The translations under genes were made by a program, and so were the position numbers. Positions 23,978 to 33,623 of a DNA stretch of 64,000 bases are shown in pieces. Below the pieces are notes generated by a model, which searched no databases, was not told the origin of the DNA, and saw nothing but the letters and a program-made list of their open reading frames with translations. The stretch is taken from contig PSPG01000008.1 of the NCBI GenBank assembly GCA_003193925.1, positions 73,848-137,847 on the forward strand. The letters run 5' to 3'. The DNA is from Candidatus Thalassarchaeum betae. GTDB taxonomy: Archaea; Thermoplasmatota; Poseidoniia; Poseidoniales; Thalassarchaeaceae. Every line of letters starts with the position of its first letter. The stretch's first letter is position 1.

Positions 23978-26900
23978 ATGGGCGGAGATAAGCGGCAGAT
24001 GGCGGTATACGACGAGGCTCGCCTTAGCGCTGAGCGCGAGGCTTACCAGAGCTGGTTGGACCGGCGCGCCGAAGAGGTCTACCGGATTGCTGCGGCGGCT
24101 AAGGCCAAGGGCCTTGACTTCTCGGACGAGATCGAGATTCCTCGCGCCGCTGACCTAGCCAGTCGCACTCAGAAGCTGCTCGAGGCAGATTACCTGCATG
24201 GACTGAACATAGAGGACGACCTGCGCAACCTGCTCAATACCTCCGAGCGCGAGGACGCGGCGATCGAGATCGCCCTCGATGTCGCAAGGAGGATGCACGC
24301 GAAGACCAGCGATATCGAGAAGGCCATCGACTCGGGTCTGAGGGTCGGCCTCGCGGTGCTGACCGAGGCGGTGCTGGTAGCACCGCTCGAAGGCATCGGC
24401 GGAGTCCGAATCATGAACAACGCCGACGGCTCGGAGTTCCTCTCGATCGACTACGCCGGACCGATCCGAGCGGCCGGCGGGACCGCCCAGGCGCTCGGCG
24501 TGCTGATCGGCGACATGATCCGCACGGAGCTAGGCATCGGCAGGTACGTTCCCACGACTCCAGAGGTAGAGCGAGTCAAGGAGGAGTTCGGCCTCTACAG
24601 GGTCAGTCTGCAGTACAAGCCACCTCCCGAGGAGATCGAAGTCATCGTGAGGGCCTGCCCCGTGATGATCAACGGCGAGGAGACCGAGCGCCTGGAGTGC
24701 GCGGGCTACAAGGAGGTCCGCAACATCATCAACTCGAACGGCTCGCCGCGAACCAGGATACGCGGCGGCGTCTTGCTGGTAATCGGCGAGGGGCTGTGCC
24801 TCAAGGCACCGAAGATCCTCAGGCACACCGAGAGGCTCGATGTACCCGGCTGGGACTTCGTAGCCCAGTTCGTCGGCAAGGGCAAGGGCAACGACGAAGG
24901 CGAAGATGGGCTCAAGAAGAGGGAGATTTCCAAGGTCACCCGCTACATGGAGGACATCATCGCCGGCAGGCCCGTCTTCGGCGAGCCGGGAGAGCCGGGC
25001 GGGTTCAGACTGAGGTACGGCAGGAGCCGCGCCTCTGGGCTGGCCGCAGCAGGAGTGAACCCGGTCTCGATGGAAGCCCTAGGGGGATTCCTGTCGGTTG
25101 GCACTCAGATGAAGGTCGAGAGACCGGGCAAGGCCTGCGCGGTGACGCCCTGCATCGACATCGACGGGCCAACTGTGCTGCTTGAGGACGGGACCTTCCA
25201 GAGGATCTTCACCATCGAGGAGTGGCGCGAGTGCTCGCACAGGGTGCTCAGCATCTGGGACTCGGGTGAGATCCTCTCCGGCTTCGGCGAGTTCCTCGAG
25301 AATAACAAGGACCTCGTTCCATCGGCCTACAACCGTGACTGGTGGGCGGCCGACCTAGCCGACGCGCTGGACCACCCTGAGAAGGTCGACAGATTCGCCG
25401 AGCTGCTCGGAGCCAGCCGGGAGAGCCTGCCCCCCGGCATCCCGTTCAACGGTGCCATAGAGAGAGGCGGGGAGAGCGCGCTCGAGCGCAACTGGCGGCG
25501 GCGTGACTGGTACCTGTGCCTGCGCGACATGGAGCTGGACTGGGAGCAGGCGCGTGCGCTGGCTCAGGAGTTCGGGACCGCCGTCCCGACGCCGTGGAAC
25601 CTGTGGTGGTCCGACATGCCGATATCATTCGCGCCCGCTGTCATCGAGGCACTGGTAGCCTCTACTGTCGAAGAGGGGAGGGTCCGTCTGCACGGAGCCG
25701 CCCGGGATTGGGCTCCTGAGACCCACATCGAGGACATCGGCCTGCCGGCACCTTCGACGGGAGTGTGGCCGCGCTGGACCGAGGTCCACAGCCATGGCAT
25801 CCTCAAGTCAGCCCTGATGACTCTGGGCGTCGAGCACCACCACGAAGGCGAGGACATGGTGATCCCCACCCACTGGGAGGGCTTGGTAGAGGGACTCGGT
25901 CTGGAGTTCCATGACAACGCAATCCGCGTCGCCACCGAGGCTGGCCCGCACATCGAGGACAGAGTGAGTAGGATTCGAGCGGCCACCGACGTAATCGCTC
26001 AGGAGAAGGCTCGTCAGGAGGAGTTGGAGGGGCGCCGCGCTGTGGTCAGGATGAAGACCGAGACCGCCGCCAGGCAGGAAGGACTCGGCATCCAGGAGAC
26101 CGAAGCGGCTGGGAGAGAGGCCGTGGAGGAGATCGAGGACCCTGGTCCGGACGACCCCGCAGCCCTGCGGGCTGCACTCACACTGATAGACGAACACAGC
26201 GTCGAGCGCTCGCTGTGGCTGGCAAGACGGCTGTCCGACCTGCGTTGGGAGGACTCCGCGCCGTGCAGAGTCGGGTCCCGGATGGGCAGGCCCGAGAAGG
26301 CCGGTGCCCGTCAGATGAAGCCGTTGGTGCACGCTCTGTACCCCATCGGGGAGAACGGTGGGCCCCAGCGTCTGCTGGGACAGGCCGCCAGCAAGGGGAT
26401 AATCCGCGTCGATATGGGGCCAAGAATCTGCGACAAGTGCGGAAGGGACTCGCCGCACCTCAGGTGCCACAACCGTCTGACTGCAGGTGAGGCCGTAGAG
26501 TGCGGAGGCAGGACGCGAGTGAAGAAGCGTCGCGGTGGCCACATGAGGCGCAGATTGGGCCTGCGTACGAGCGTCCCGCTCGCTGAGATTATCGAAGTCA
26601 AGAGGCGCGCGCTCGGGCTGGACAGGATACCCGTCAGGATCAAGGCTGTCAAAGGACTGATCTCCATCGGACAGACGCCCGAACCGATAGAGAAGGGGAT
26701 CCTGCGCGCCAAGCACGGTATCTCGGTGTTCCGCGACGGGACCTCGCGCTACGACATGAGCGATGTCCCGATGACTCACTTCAGACCGAGCGAGATAGGG
26801 ACCCCCTGGAAGACGCTGCTCGATCTGGGCTACAAGCACGACATCTTCGGAGAGGAGCTATCCTCAGACGAGCAACTGCTGGAGCTGCTACCCCAGGACT

Positions 26901-27952
26901 TCGTCCCATCGATCGCTGCGAAAGGGCAACTGCTCGCCGTCTGTGGCTTCGTCGACGACCTGCTGGTTCGTTTCTATGGGATGCAGGCATTCTACGAGGT
27001 CGGCGACGAGAGGGATCTAATCGGCCACCTCGCGATTGGTCTCTCGCCCCACACATCTGGAGGGGTGCTCTGCAGAATCATCGGGTGGACCACTGCCTCC
27101 GCTGGCTACGCCCACCCTCTGTTCCACGCCGCCAAGCGCCGCAACTGCGACGGCGACGAGGACGGTCTGATGATGCTGCTCGACGGTCTGCTCAACTTCT
27201 CCAAGTCAATCCTGCCCGCGGGGCGCGGCGGCCAGATGGACGCCCCGCTGGTTCTCAGCACACGAATCAATCCGAAGGAGATCGACAAGGAGGCGCTCAA
27301 CGTCGACTGCTCATGGGCCTACACGCGCGCCTTCTATGAGGCGACCAAGTCACAGCCGCACCCCAGCGAGGTCGAGCCCTTGGTCGACCTAGTCGCCGAC
27401 CGAGTCGGCTCGGTCGGCGAGATACGTGGTTACGGCTGGACGCACGACTCGGGCCGGCTGGACGCCGGCCCGGTGAACTCGGCCTACAAAACGCTCGAGA
27501 CAATGGAGGACAAGATGCTGGCGCAGTTGGCGCTAGGCCAGCAACTCAGAGCGGTCAGCGTGCAGCGCGTGGCCTCACAGGTCATCGAATCGCACTTCCT
27601 CCCCGACCTGCGCGGTAACCTGATGGCTTTCACGAGACAGAAGGTGCGCTGCGTGAAGTGCGCCCACTCCTATCGGAGGATCCCACTGGCGGGCAAGTGC
27701 ATACAGAACCTCGCGACATCCGGGGGGCTGTCCGGGGCGAGGGGTGACGAGAGTACTCTGTGCGGGGGCAATGTCGTTCTGACGGTCTCCGAAGGAGCCG
27801 TTCGCAAATACATCAAAATCACCCGCGAGGTCATCGAGAAATACGGCGTCGACACCTACACCAAGCAACGTGTGGAGTGGATGACCGACAGCGCCGACTC
27901 GCTGTTCAACGACGACACGGTCACCGTGATGACCCTGAACGACTTCGTCTAG
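23978..27952 (+). CDS. polC: DNA polymerase D (II) large catalytic subunit DP2
   Basis: DP2 is the catalytic subunit of the archaeal replicative polymerase PolD. The N-terminal region (GLNIEDDLRNLLNTSER, GPIRAAGGTAQALGV, YKPPPEEI) and the double-psi-barrel active-site segment LSPHTSGG...HAAKRRNCDGDEDG (the metal-binding Asp-Gly-Asp-Glu-Asp) are intact. Two zinc ribbons are present (CDKCGRDSPHLRCH and the C-terminal CVKCAHSYRR...CGGN). No intein is seen at the usual active-site insertion point. About 1324 residues makes it longer than many DP2 proteins, mainly through a charged insert around residues 680-780. ATG 23978 is preferred to an ATG 19 codons earlier. It ends 4 bases into the convergent mptE frame. 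Confidence 0.95.
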   Translation: MGGDKRQMAVYDEARLSAEREAYQSWLDRRAEEVYRIAAAAKAKGLDFSDEIEIPRAADLASRTQKLLEADYLHGLNIEDDLRNLLNTSEREDAAIEIALDVARRMHAKTSDIEKAIDSGLRVGLAVLTEAVLVAPLEGIGGVRIMNNADGSEFLSIDYAGPIRAAGGTAQALGVLIGDMIRTELGIGRYVPTTPEVERVKEEFGLYRVSLQYKPPPEEIEVIVRACPVMINGEETERLECAGYKEVRNIINSNGSPRTRIRGGVLLVIGEGLCLKAPKILRHTERLDVPGWDFVAQFVGKGKGNDEGEDGLKKREISKVTRYMEDIIAGRPVFGEPGEPGGFRLRYGRSRASGLAAAGVNPVSMEALGGFLSVGTQMKVERPGKACAVTPCIDIDGPTVLLEDGTFQRIFTIEEWRECSHRVLSIWDSGEILSGFGEFLENNKDLVPSAYNRDWWAADLADALDHPEKVDRFAELLGASRESLPPGIPFNGAIERGGESALERNWRRRDWYLCLRDMELDWEQARALAQEFGTAVPTPWNLWWSDMPISFAPAVIEALVASTVEEGRVRLHGAARDWAPETHIEDIGLPAPSTGVWPRWTEVHSHGILKSALMTLGVEHHHEGEDMVIPTHWEGLVEGLGLEFHDNAIRVATEAGPHIEDRVSRIRAATDVIAQEKARQEELEGRRAVVRMKTETAARQEGLGIQETEAAGREAVEEIEDPGPDDPAALRAALTLIDEHSVERSLWLARRLSDLRWEDSAPCRVGSRMGRPEKAGARQMKPLVHALYPIGENGGPQRLLGQAASKGIIRVDMGPRICDKCGRDSPHLRCHNRLTAGEAVECGGRTRVKKRRGGHMRRRLGLRTSVPLAEIIEVKRRALGLDRIPVRIKAVKGLISIGQTPEPIEKGILRAKHGISVFRDGTSRYDMSDVPMTHFRPSEIGTPWKTLLDLGYKHDIFGEELSSDEQLLELLPQDFVPSIAAKGQLLAVCGFVDDLLVRFYGMQAFYEVGDERDLIGHLAIGLSPHTSGGVLCRIIGWTTASAGYAHPLFHAAKRRNCDGDEDGLMMLLDGLLNFSKSILPAGRGGQMDAPLVLSTRINPKEIDKEALNVDCSWAYTRAFYEATKSQPHPSEVEPLVDLVADRVGSVGEIRGYGWTHDSGRLDAGPVNSAYKTLETMEDKMLAQLALGQQLRAVSVQRVASQVIESHFLPDLRGNLMAFTRQKVRCVKCAHSYRRIPLAGKCIQNLATSGGLSGARGDESTLCGGNVVLTVSEGAVRKYIKITREVIEKYGVDTYTKQRVEWMTDSADSLFNDDTVTVMTLNDFV

Positions 27953-28707
27953 TATTCCAGATCCAAGGTCCCTAGGACCTTGTCCATCCACTGCAGCTTA
28001 GCCAACTTGTTCTCCGCGTCAGTGGCGCCCGACCACCGCCCGACCGCGTCAGACCTCGTCCCAAGCATGGTAATCGACGCCGCAGGGACCCCCAGCGAGC
28101 GGACGAAACAAGCTGCACGGTCGCCGTCGGTGAAACCCCCTGGATTGTGCATGCCGGGAATCTCGCCCGGGGTCTGATGAGTCAGCACCAGTGGCGAGGG
28201 GGTTGAAGTCGAGGCTGCGAGTTCCAGCAGCGAGCCCCACTCGGGCACATTGTCGCCGTGAGCGTGCAGAATCACCGGTATTCCGCGCTTGACCGCGGCC
28301 GTGGTGCCGTCGCCGCCATCGCCGTCGCTGACGATGCAGGCCAAGCGTGACCAAGCGCGCTCTGCCGTCGAGTCGGGTAGCGTGGAGAGGACTCCCGCCG
28401 CGCCGTCGGCTGCGACCAGCAGCGCTGGGCGCTCAAGGACGCTAAGCAGGTCCTCGGCCTCCACCGCCGCTCCGAGAATCGCGACCTCGGCCTCCCTGAG
28501 GACGAGTCTGCGCCGCAGATTGGCCACAGAGGCCGCGCGCCGTGGCCGCGACCATGCCTCGACGAACGACTCCTCGACCGTCGCGAGCAGGGCCTCGGCG
28601 CTGCTCGCATCGGCGTCCAGCGCCCAACCGAAGTGGACGCGGACATCTGATTGGATGGCCACTAACGCGGCATCGACCGGAAGCAGGTCGGTCGGCCTGT
28701 CTATCAT
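27949..28707 (-). CDS. mptE: 6-hydroxymethyl-7,8-dihydropterin diphosphokinase (MptE-like)
   Basis: Archaeal MptE (DUF115 family) transfers pyrophosphate from ATP to 6-hydroxymethyldihydropterin for tetrahydromethanopterin or folate cofactors. Core motifs are CIVSDGDGGDGTTAAV, VILHAHGDNVPEWG, LVLTHQTPGE, GGFTDGDRAACFVRSLG and MLGTRSDAVGRWSG. The frame is open to 28800, but ATG 28707 gives the usual length and leaves 64 bases before the divergent primase gene. It converges on DP2 with a 4-base overlap. Confidence 0.85.
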   Translation of the reverse strand: MIDRPTDLLPVDAALVAIQSDVRVHFGWALDADASSAEALLATVEESFVEAWSRPRRAASVANLRRRLVLREAEVAILGAAVEAEDLLSVLERPALLVAADGAAGVLSTLPDSTAERAWSRLACIVSDGDGGDGTTAAVKRGIPVILHAHGDNVPEWGSLLELAASTSTPSPLVLTHQTPGEIPGMHNPGGFTDGDRAACFVRSLGVPAASITMLGTRSDAVGRWSGATDAENKLAKLQWMDKVLGTLDLEY

Positions 28708-28771
28708 GCGCTCGCTCCAGTGGAAGGACTCGGTGAGTGTTGAAGAACCCTCGCGGTCCACTGTGCTACCC

Positions 28772-29944
28772 ATGCCGATGCCTCTAGCGCTGCCGGACAT
28801 CGAGGACGAGGTCCTGCTGGCTCGCTACCCCTTCCTGCCTCAAGGCCGCGAACACATGCGCCAAGTTCTGGAGAGCAACGGAATCACCGTCGAGGACCTC
28901 ATCGAGGCGCCTTGGCTGGAGGACGTCCGAACCCGAGGCAGGCTGCGTCTGCTCGAGAGCGTGATGCACAAGGACGGCGCCGACATAGCGACCACCGTCG
29001 ACCTCTCGACCGAAGTCGGCCGGATGACCGAGGTCCTGTCGTTCCTGCACGCCATGCTCGTGGTGTGCGCCTCGTTCAACGAGAGGCTGCTGGCGCGCTG
29101 GATCGAGGGCGAGGCGACACGGGCTGACCAGCTGTTCGGCATGGACTCGGGCAACTTCGAGCTTCTTGCGCGCTCGTACTTCTCCGACATTAGGGAGCAG
29201 AGGAACGGCAGAGGGGACGATTCCGTGTTCTGGATACCGATGGCGGACTTCATCGAGCTGTGCCCTCGGATCTCCGGCACTTACTGGCACTTGGCGAACA
29301 GGCCGGTGAGGGGAGGCTGGGTGTGTATGAGCCCAGGCGCAGGGGAGAACAGCAGACAGCGTACTGCGAGGCTGCTGAAGGAGAGGATCCGCGAGAACCT
29401 CAGCGAATCCTGCGTCGAGCGCATGGACAAGATGAGCGAGGAGTTCGCCGCCCTGTTCGCAGATCCCGTCGAGCGCATCACCGGCCTGCTGTCTGAGCGC
29501 GTCGAAGCCGAGATGCCGATGACTGCCGCGGTGCGCGAGGACTGGCCGCCGTGCTTCGAGTCCGCCATCTCCGAGCTGAATCAGGGAGTCAATGTGAATC
29601 ACGTCGGACGGGTCTTCCTCGCGGCCTTCTCGAGGGCCATCGGCATGTCTCAGGAGCAAGCCTGCTCGTTCTTCGACAACGCTCCCGACTACAGCGCGGA
29701 CACGACCTCCTACCAAGTGAACCAGATCTACGAGCGGGGCTACACTCCGCACGGCTGCGCCGCGCTGAAGACGGGAGCGAGGTGTCCCGTCCAGCCCGGT
29801 GACGACAGGCTGTGCGACCAAGAGTGGATGACGCATCCACTGAAGTACCTCAGGGTGAAGCAGCGCAGCCGGTATCGGGAGGGCTCGCGACCCGAGGAGG
29901 AGCCTGAAGTCGAGTCGGACGAGCCCAAGGCGGCCAATTCTTGA
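28772..29944 (+). CDS. priL: DNA primase large subunit PriL
   Basis: PriL is the regulatory, Fe-S subunit of the archaeal/eukaryotic primase. The C-terminal domain carries the [4Fe-4S] ligands: Cys in WPPCFESAISELNQGVN, Cys in EQACSFFDNAPDYS, Cys in GYTPHGCAALKT and Cys in CPVQPGDDRLC. The N-terminal half (RYPFLPQGREHMRQVLESNG, then a helical region) fits the family. Length is 390. ATG 28772 is the start; the longer frame upstream is antisense to mptE. The DUF373 gene follows. DP2, PriL and Nre genes lie within 9 kb, a replication cluster. Confidence 0.93.
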   Translation: MPMPLALPDIEDEVLLARYPFLPQGREHMRQVLESNGITVEDLIEAPWLEDVRTRGRLRLLESVMHKDGADIATTVDLSTEVGRMTEVLSFLHAMLVVCASFNERLLARWIEGEATRADQLFGMDSGNFELLARSYFSDIREQRNGRGDDSVFWIPMADFIELCPRISGTYWHLANRPVRGGWVCMSPGAGENSRQRTARLLKERIRENLSESCVERMDKMSEEFAALFADPVERITGLLSERVEAEMPMTAAVREDWPPCFESAISELNQGVNVNHVGRVFLAAFSRAIGMSQEQACSFFDNAPDYSADTTSYQVNQIYERGYTPHGCAALKTGARCPVQPGDDRLCDQEWMTHPLKYLRVKQRSRYREGSRPEEEPEVESDEPKAANS

Positions 29945-29987
29945 TATGGGCCTGCATCCTATCGCGGTTCACATCGGATGAATAGGC

Positions 29988-31160
29988 ATGGTGAGAACTC
30001 TCGTACTCACGGTTGACAGGGACAACGACCTCGGGGTCAAAGCCGGCATCCGCGGTCCGGTCATCGGTCGCAAGGCCACTTTGACAGCGGCCTTGCGTCT
30101 GGGCATCGCGGATCCCGAGGAGTCGGACACCAACGCGATCCTGGGGGCTCTGCGCCACCACGACAGGCTGGTCGAGAACGCGCAGGGCAACGATGAGATC
30201 GAAATCGCCCTGCTGACCGGCGATGTAAGGGTCGGGCCGCGCAGCGACCGGGCCATCGCGATGCAACTGGACGAGATTATCCAGGAGTTCCAGCCCGACT
30301 CGGCCGTGCTGGTCACCGACGGGGCCGACGACGAGGCTTCGCTTCCGATCATCACCTCAAGGGTGCGGGTCGACCACGTCGAGAAGATCATCGTAAGGCA
30401 GTCGAAGGGCATCGAGAGCACGTACTACTATGTCGCCAAGGCGATTGACGACCCGCGTTGGCGGGCCAAACTGCTCGTTCCGGTGGCCGTCTTCCTGATG
30501 ATCATCGGCCTCGGCCTGATCATCCCCGGAGGCGGGGCGCTGATCGGCGCCATGCCGCTGTTCATCGGTATCTGGCTCCTAGCCAAGGGGCTTGGCTGGG
30601 AGCAGCAGCTGGAGCGCCTGATGATCGACATGAGGGACAGTGCGACCGGGGGGATATGGTCGTCCCTGCTGTGGGGGCTGTCCATCGTCTCCGTGCTGCT
30701 GGCGGTACTCACAGCGTACCAGGTGTTCACTGCCTCGAGCACCGAAATCGACGCCTACGTCGCTTGGCTGGCCCTCGCTGATTTCAACGTGGACGCAGTG
30801 AACAGCGATCTCACGGTATGGGCCATCGCAGTCAACGAGGCTCTGACGTGGATCGTCGTCTCGGCGTTCTCCTTCGCCCTGTCCCTGGGTGTGCTGCGCT
30901 GGAAGGAGGGGAGCTTCACCGGACGCAGCCTGTTGCTGCTCGGGCTGGGCATTGTGGTCTACACCTTCGCCAAGGCGACCTTGGTGGTCATCCTCATCGA
31001 GATGGGGGGCGCCGACTACAGCCTCGACTACCAGAGCGTCTCCGACACCTGGGGGATGCCTGTGTTCACAATCATCCTGTACTACCTGCTGAGGACCGCA
31101 GTGCAGTCCGTCACGGAGGAAGAGGGCGTCAGCGGGGAGAACAGGTTCTGGGGCGTCTGA
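29988..31160 (+). CDS. DUF373-family membrane protein
   Basis: The first ~150 residues are a soluble alpha/beta domain (LVLTVDRDNDLG, GPVIGRKATLTAALRLGIADPEESD, AVLVTDGADDE, then IVRQSKGIEST), a signature of archaeal DUF373. About six membrane helices follow in the C-terminal 230 residues, beginning with VPVAVFLMIIGLGLIIPGGG. The family is archaeal and uncharacterised; the Asp-rich first strand suggests nucleotide or metal binding (inference). It follows priL by 43 bases. Confidence 0.85.
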   Translation: MVRTLVLTVDRDNDLGVKAGIRGPVIGRKATLTAALRLGIADPEESDTNAILGALRHHDRLVENAQGNDEIEIALLTGDVRVGPRSDRAIAMQLDEIIQEFQPDSAVLVTDGADDEASLPIITSRVRVDHVEKIIVRQSKGIESTYYYVAKAIDDPRWRAKLLVPVAVFLMIIGLGLIIPGGGALIGAMPLFIGIWLLAKGLGWEQQLERLMIDMRDSATGGIWSSLLWGLSIVSVLLAVLTAYQVFTASSTEIDAYVAWLALADFNVDAVNSDLTVWAIAVNEALTWIVVSAFSFALSLGVLRWKEGSFTGRSLLLLGLGIVVYTFAKATLVVILIEMGGADYSLDYQSVSDTWGMPVFTIILYYLLRTAVQSVTEEEGVSGENRFWGV

Positions 31161-31577
31161 TCACGACTCGAATGTCGTGTCCATCATGCATGCGGGGCAC
31201 GTCACCCTGATTGGGCGGGTGTCGGGGATGCCCAGCGCGGAGTTGCAGTGAGGGCAGACTATGGCCTGTGTGGCCCTCTCCTGACGTGCCTTGCCGGTGT
31301 GGCTGGGGTCGTACCTGAATCGGTATTTGTGCGAGTCCTCGATGAAGTCGGGGCTGCCTTCCTTCTTCTTGTTCGGCTCCTTGAACTTGGACTCTCGTTT
31401 AGGGGCGGCGGCGGGTTGATTCTGATTGAAGCCACCGCTCTGGAAGTTCTCTATCTCGGCTTCGATCCCCTCGACGGTCATCCCCAAATCACGGGCGGCC
31501 TTGTCCACGGCGAGCTTGCGCTCGTAGTCGGACAGACCGATGAAATGCTGGAGGATGGTCGCGGGAATCTTCGCCAT
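31161..31577 (-). CDS. small zinc-ribbon protein with N-terminal helical region
   Basis: The 138-residue product starts MAKIPATILQHFIGLSDYER, with a helical region continuing to about residue 45, a disordered Asn/Pro/Lys-rich linker, and ends with a zinc ribbon CPHC-x15-CPAC (VCPHCNSALG ... VTCPACMMDTTF). ATG 31577 is chosen; the longer frame upstream overlaps the divergent nre gene and is Arg-rich. I recognise no family beyond the ribbon. It converges on the DUF373 gene with no gap. Confidence 0.65.
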   Translation of the reverse strand: MAKIPATILQHFIGLSDYERKLAVDKAARDLGMTVEGIEAEIENFQSGGFNQNQPAAAPKRESKFKEPNKKKEGSPDFIEDSHKYRFRYDPSHTGKARQERATQAIVCPHCNSALGIPDTRPIRVTCPACMMDTTFES

Positions 31578-31681
31578 GCGCTCGCTCCGTTCGACCCGAG
31601 ATATCCTACCTCTTTGAATATCAACCCGTTCCCGTTCGCAGAGCAGTATCGCTAAGAGCGTTCGATTGCGATTGCCCCCCG

Positions 31682-32911
31682 ATGTTCCCGGAATGCATCG
31701 AGTGTCGCGGCACTCGAGGAATGTGCGGAATCTCCCCCTGTCCCCTGCTCGCTGACATCCGGGGCAGGTTGCCGGCGGCCGCGACGAGTTCGGTGAGCGA
31801 GTTGGTCGGCCCGAGCCCGCCCTCGCTGTTCGTAGGGAGGTACGGTTATCCCAAGGTGCGGACCGGCCCCAGCGCCGCATGGCTGGCTGACGAGGATGCG
31901 GATGCCGCCCCGCTGGTGAGCGGCGACCCAGCCGACCTCTTCGGAAGGCCACTGGAGGAGGTCGCTGCTCGTCACGCCAACCTAATCACCGGTGGGAGCG
32001 CGATGTCGGTGGAGAGCCCACGCTCGCCCGACGCCATGCTAGAGACGACGCAGCAGATAGCCATGGCCGAGAGCAGCGTCGACATCGAGCTGGACTTCGC
32101 CAAGCCCATCATGGTGGGCATGAATCCGACGTTCGACAGCATGAGCACCCCCCTAGGACCCTCAGGCGAGGTCCTACGGGCTGAGGTGGTGGGCCATGTC
32201 AGCATTCCGAGGAAGGTCGATGCGGTGGCCAACGAGGACGACCTGCTTGCTGTCGATGCCATGGATGAGCTGACAGAGGCCTCGATCGGCGAGGCTCAGA
32301 TTTCCCGCCTGCTCTCCTCGGGCTTGCTGGGTCGCGAAGGCAGCAGGAAACTAGTGCCGACAAGATGGAGCATCACAGCCACCGACGACATGCTCAGCAA
32401 GCGGCTGTGGGAGAGAGTCAGGGAGCACCCTTCCCTAGACAAGGTGCTGGTCTACGAGGCGACTTATCTCGACAACATCTTCCACATCATCCTCACTCCC
32501 GGGCTCTGGGCCTTCCACATGCTCGAGGCATGGACGCGGGGCTCGGTATGGACTGGGACTGGCAAGGTGCTGGGAGACTGGGAGGACCTCAAGCCGCGCA
32601 GCGAGTATGCGCACAGGATCACCGGAGCCTACTACTCTGCTAGACTGGGAGTGCTGGAGCAGATGGACTCGATGAGGCGCTCCGGCGCCTGCTTGCTCTG
32701 GCGAGACATCGGACCGGGCTACTGGGCGCCTGTCGGGGTCTGGCTGATCCGCGAGACCGTTCGCGAGGCGATGAAGCAGGCCCCGAAGCAGTTCGATTCC
32801 CTCAAGCAGGCCGTCGACTACGTTGCCCCGAGGGTCTCGGCTCCTGACGACCTGCGCAACAGCTGGTTCGTGAAGAGGAGTCGGCAGACCACGCTGGACT
32901 CGTTCGAGTGA
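31682..32911 (+). CDS. nre: Nre-family PCNA-interacting DNA repair protein
   Basis: Archaeal Nre proteins act in DNA-damage repair and bind PCNA. Visible features are an N-terminal four-Cys zinc site (CIECRGTRGMCGISPCP), PSLFVGRYGYPKVRTGP, KRLWERVREHPSLDKVLVYE, LGDWEDLKPRSEYAHRITGA and DIGPGYWAPVGVW. The last eight residues, QTTLDSFE, form a PIP box (Q-x-x-L-x-x-F). The ATG at 31682 begins 10 bases after a GC-rich stretch. It converges without gap on the HTH_10 regulator gene. Confidence 0.92.
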   Translation: MFPECIECRGTRGMCGISPCPLLADIRGRLPAAATSSVSELVGPSPPSLFVGRYGYPKVRTGPSAAWLADEDADAAPLVSGDPADLFGRPLEEVAARHANLITGGSAMSVESPRSPDAMLETTQQIAMAESSVDIELDFAKPIMVGMNPTFDSMSTPLGPSGEVLRAEVVGHVSIPRKVDAVANEDDLLAVDAMDELTEASIGEAQISRLLSSGLLGREGSRKLVPTRWSITATDDMLSKRLWERVREHPSLDKVLVYEATYLDNIFHIILTPGLWAFHMLEAWTRGSVWTGTGKVLGDWEDLKPRSEYAHRITGAYYSARLGVLEQMDSMRRSGACLLWRDIGPGYWAPVGVWLIRETVREAMKQAPKQFDSLKQAVDYVAPRVSAPDDLRNSWFVKRSRQTTLDSFE

Positions 32912-33556
32912 TCAGCGCGACTTCTTGAGGAAGCCGCCGACGATCTCGCTCTCGGCCTTGACCAACTGCTCGGCCACAGTCGACTTGGACAGACCCAACT
33001 TGGAGGCGAGCCCCCTGATTGAAATCTTCTTTGGGACCTCGTACCAACCGTGCCGGTGAGCGATCTTGATGATTCTGTACTGCTGCAGGGTCGGGCCCTT
33101 CTGGACTATTCCCTCTGAATCCTTGGCCTTGGTGATGCGATCGACGGGTATCGCCCTCCTGAGCGCATTGAGGAAGGACACCAAGGAGGCCTGTCGGCCG
33201 GCGACCTGGATGATCAGCCCGCTCGATGTGATATTGCTCCCAGCGAGCAGAGTAAGGTCGCGAGAATGGAAGAACCGTCCGAGGAAGTCAGAATCGAAGT
33301 CGAGGATCACCAAGTGGTGGGTCAGATAGTCCGTGCTCCACTCTTCGATGATCTCCACGACTGTGATTCCTCCGACGCTGAAGCCTGGCGAAGGGCACCC
33401 TGCATCGGTGGTTATGCACTCGCACATCACGCGTAGGTTTCCGTCTACCTGGTCCAGTACTCCGCGGTAGTCCCAACTCACCGCTTGGAGGGCTGCTCGC
33501 GCCCTCGGGTCATGCACGATAGAGGGAATCGCGCACTCGACCCTGACGGCTCTCAT
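32912..33556 (-). CDS. HTH_10 (bacterio-opsin-activator-like) transcription regulator
   Basis: The last ~55 residues are an HTH_10 DNA-binding domain (VPKKISIRGLASKLGLSKST, then VAEQLVKAESEIVGGFL). The preceding 150 residues are a sensory-type domain with strands (EIIEEWSTDYLTHHLVILDF, LLAGSNITSSGLIIQVAGRQ), as in archaeal Bat-like regulators. The N-terminal region has several Cys but no clear ligand motif. ATG 33556 has GAGGACCTCCT just before it. The signal and target are unknown; the gene lies immediately upstream of the giant surface-protein gene's 3' end, on the same strand, so it is not its promoter neighbour. Confidence 0.82.
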   Translation of the reverse strand: MRAVRVECAIPSIVHDPRARAALQAVSWDYRGVLDQVDGNLRVMCECITTDAGCPSPGFSVGGITVVEIIEEWSTDYLTHHLVILDFDSDFLGRFFHSRDLTLLAGSNITSSGLIIQVAGRQASLVSFLNALRRAIPVDRITKAKDSEGIVQKGPTLQQYRIIKIAHRHGWYEVPKKISIRGLASKLGLSKSTVAEQLVKAESEIVGGFLKKSR

Positions 33557-33623
33557 AGGAGGTCCTCAGAGAATCGAGTCTCACCCGAGGTTATGAAAAT
33601 ACTTCATTGCTGCTCGTCTCGGC

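Noticed and set aside
26950-27180. Intein in DP2 at the NCDGDED active site.
   Set aside because: The active-site sequence is continuous.
28289-28771. Upstream extension of priL.
   Set aside because: Ser/Ala/Arg-rich antisense of mptE; PriL homology begins at 28772.
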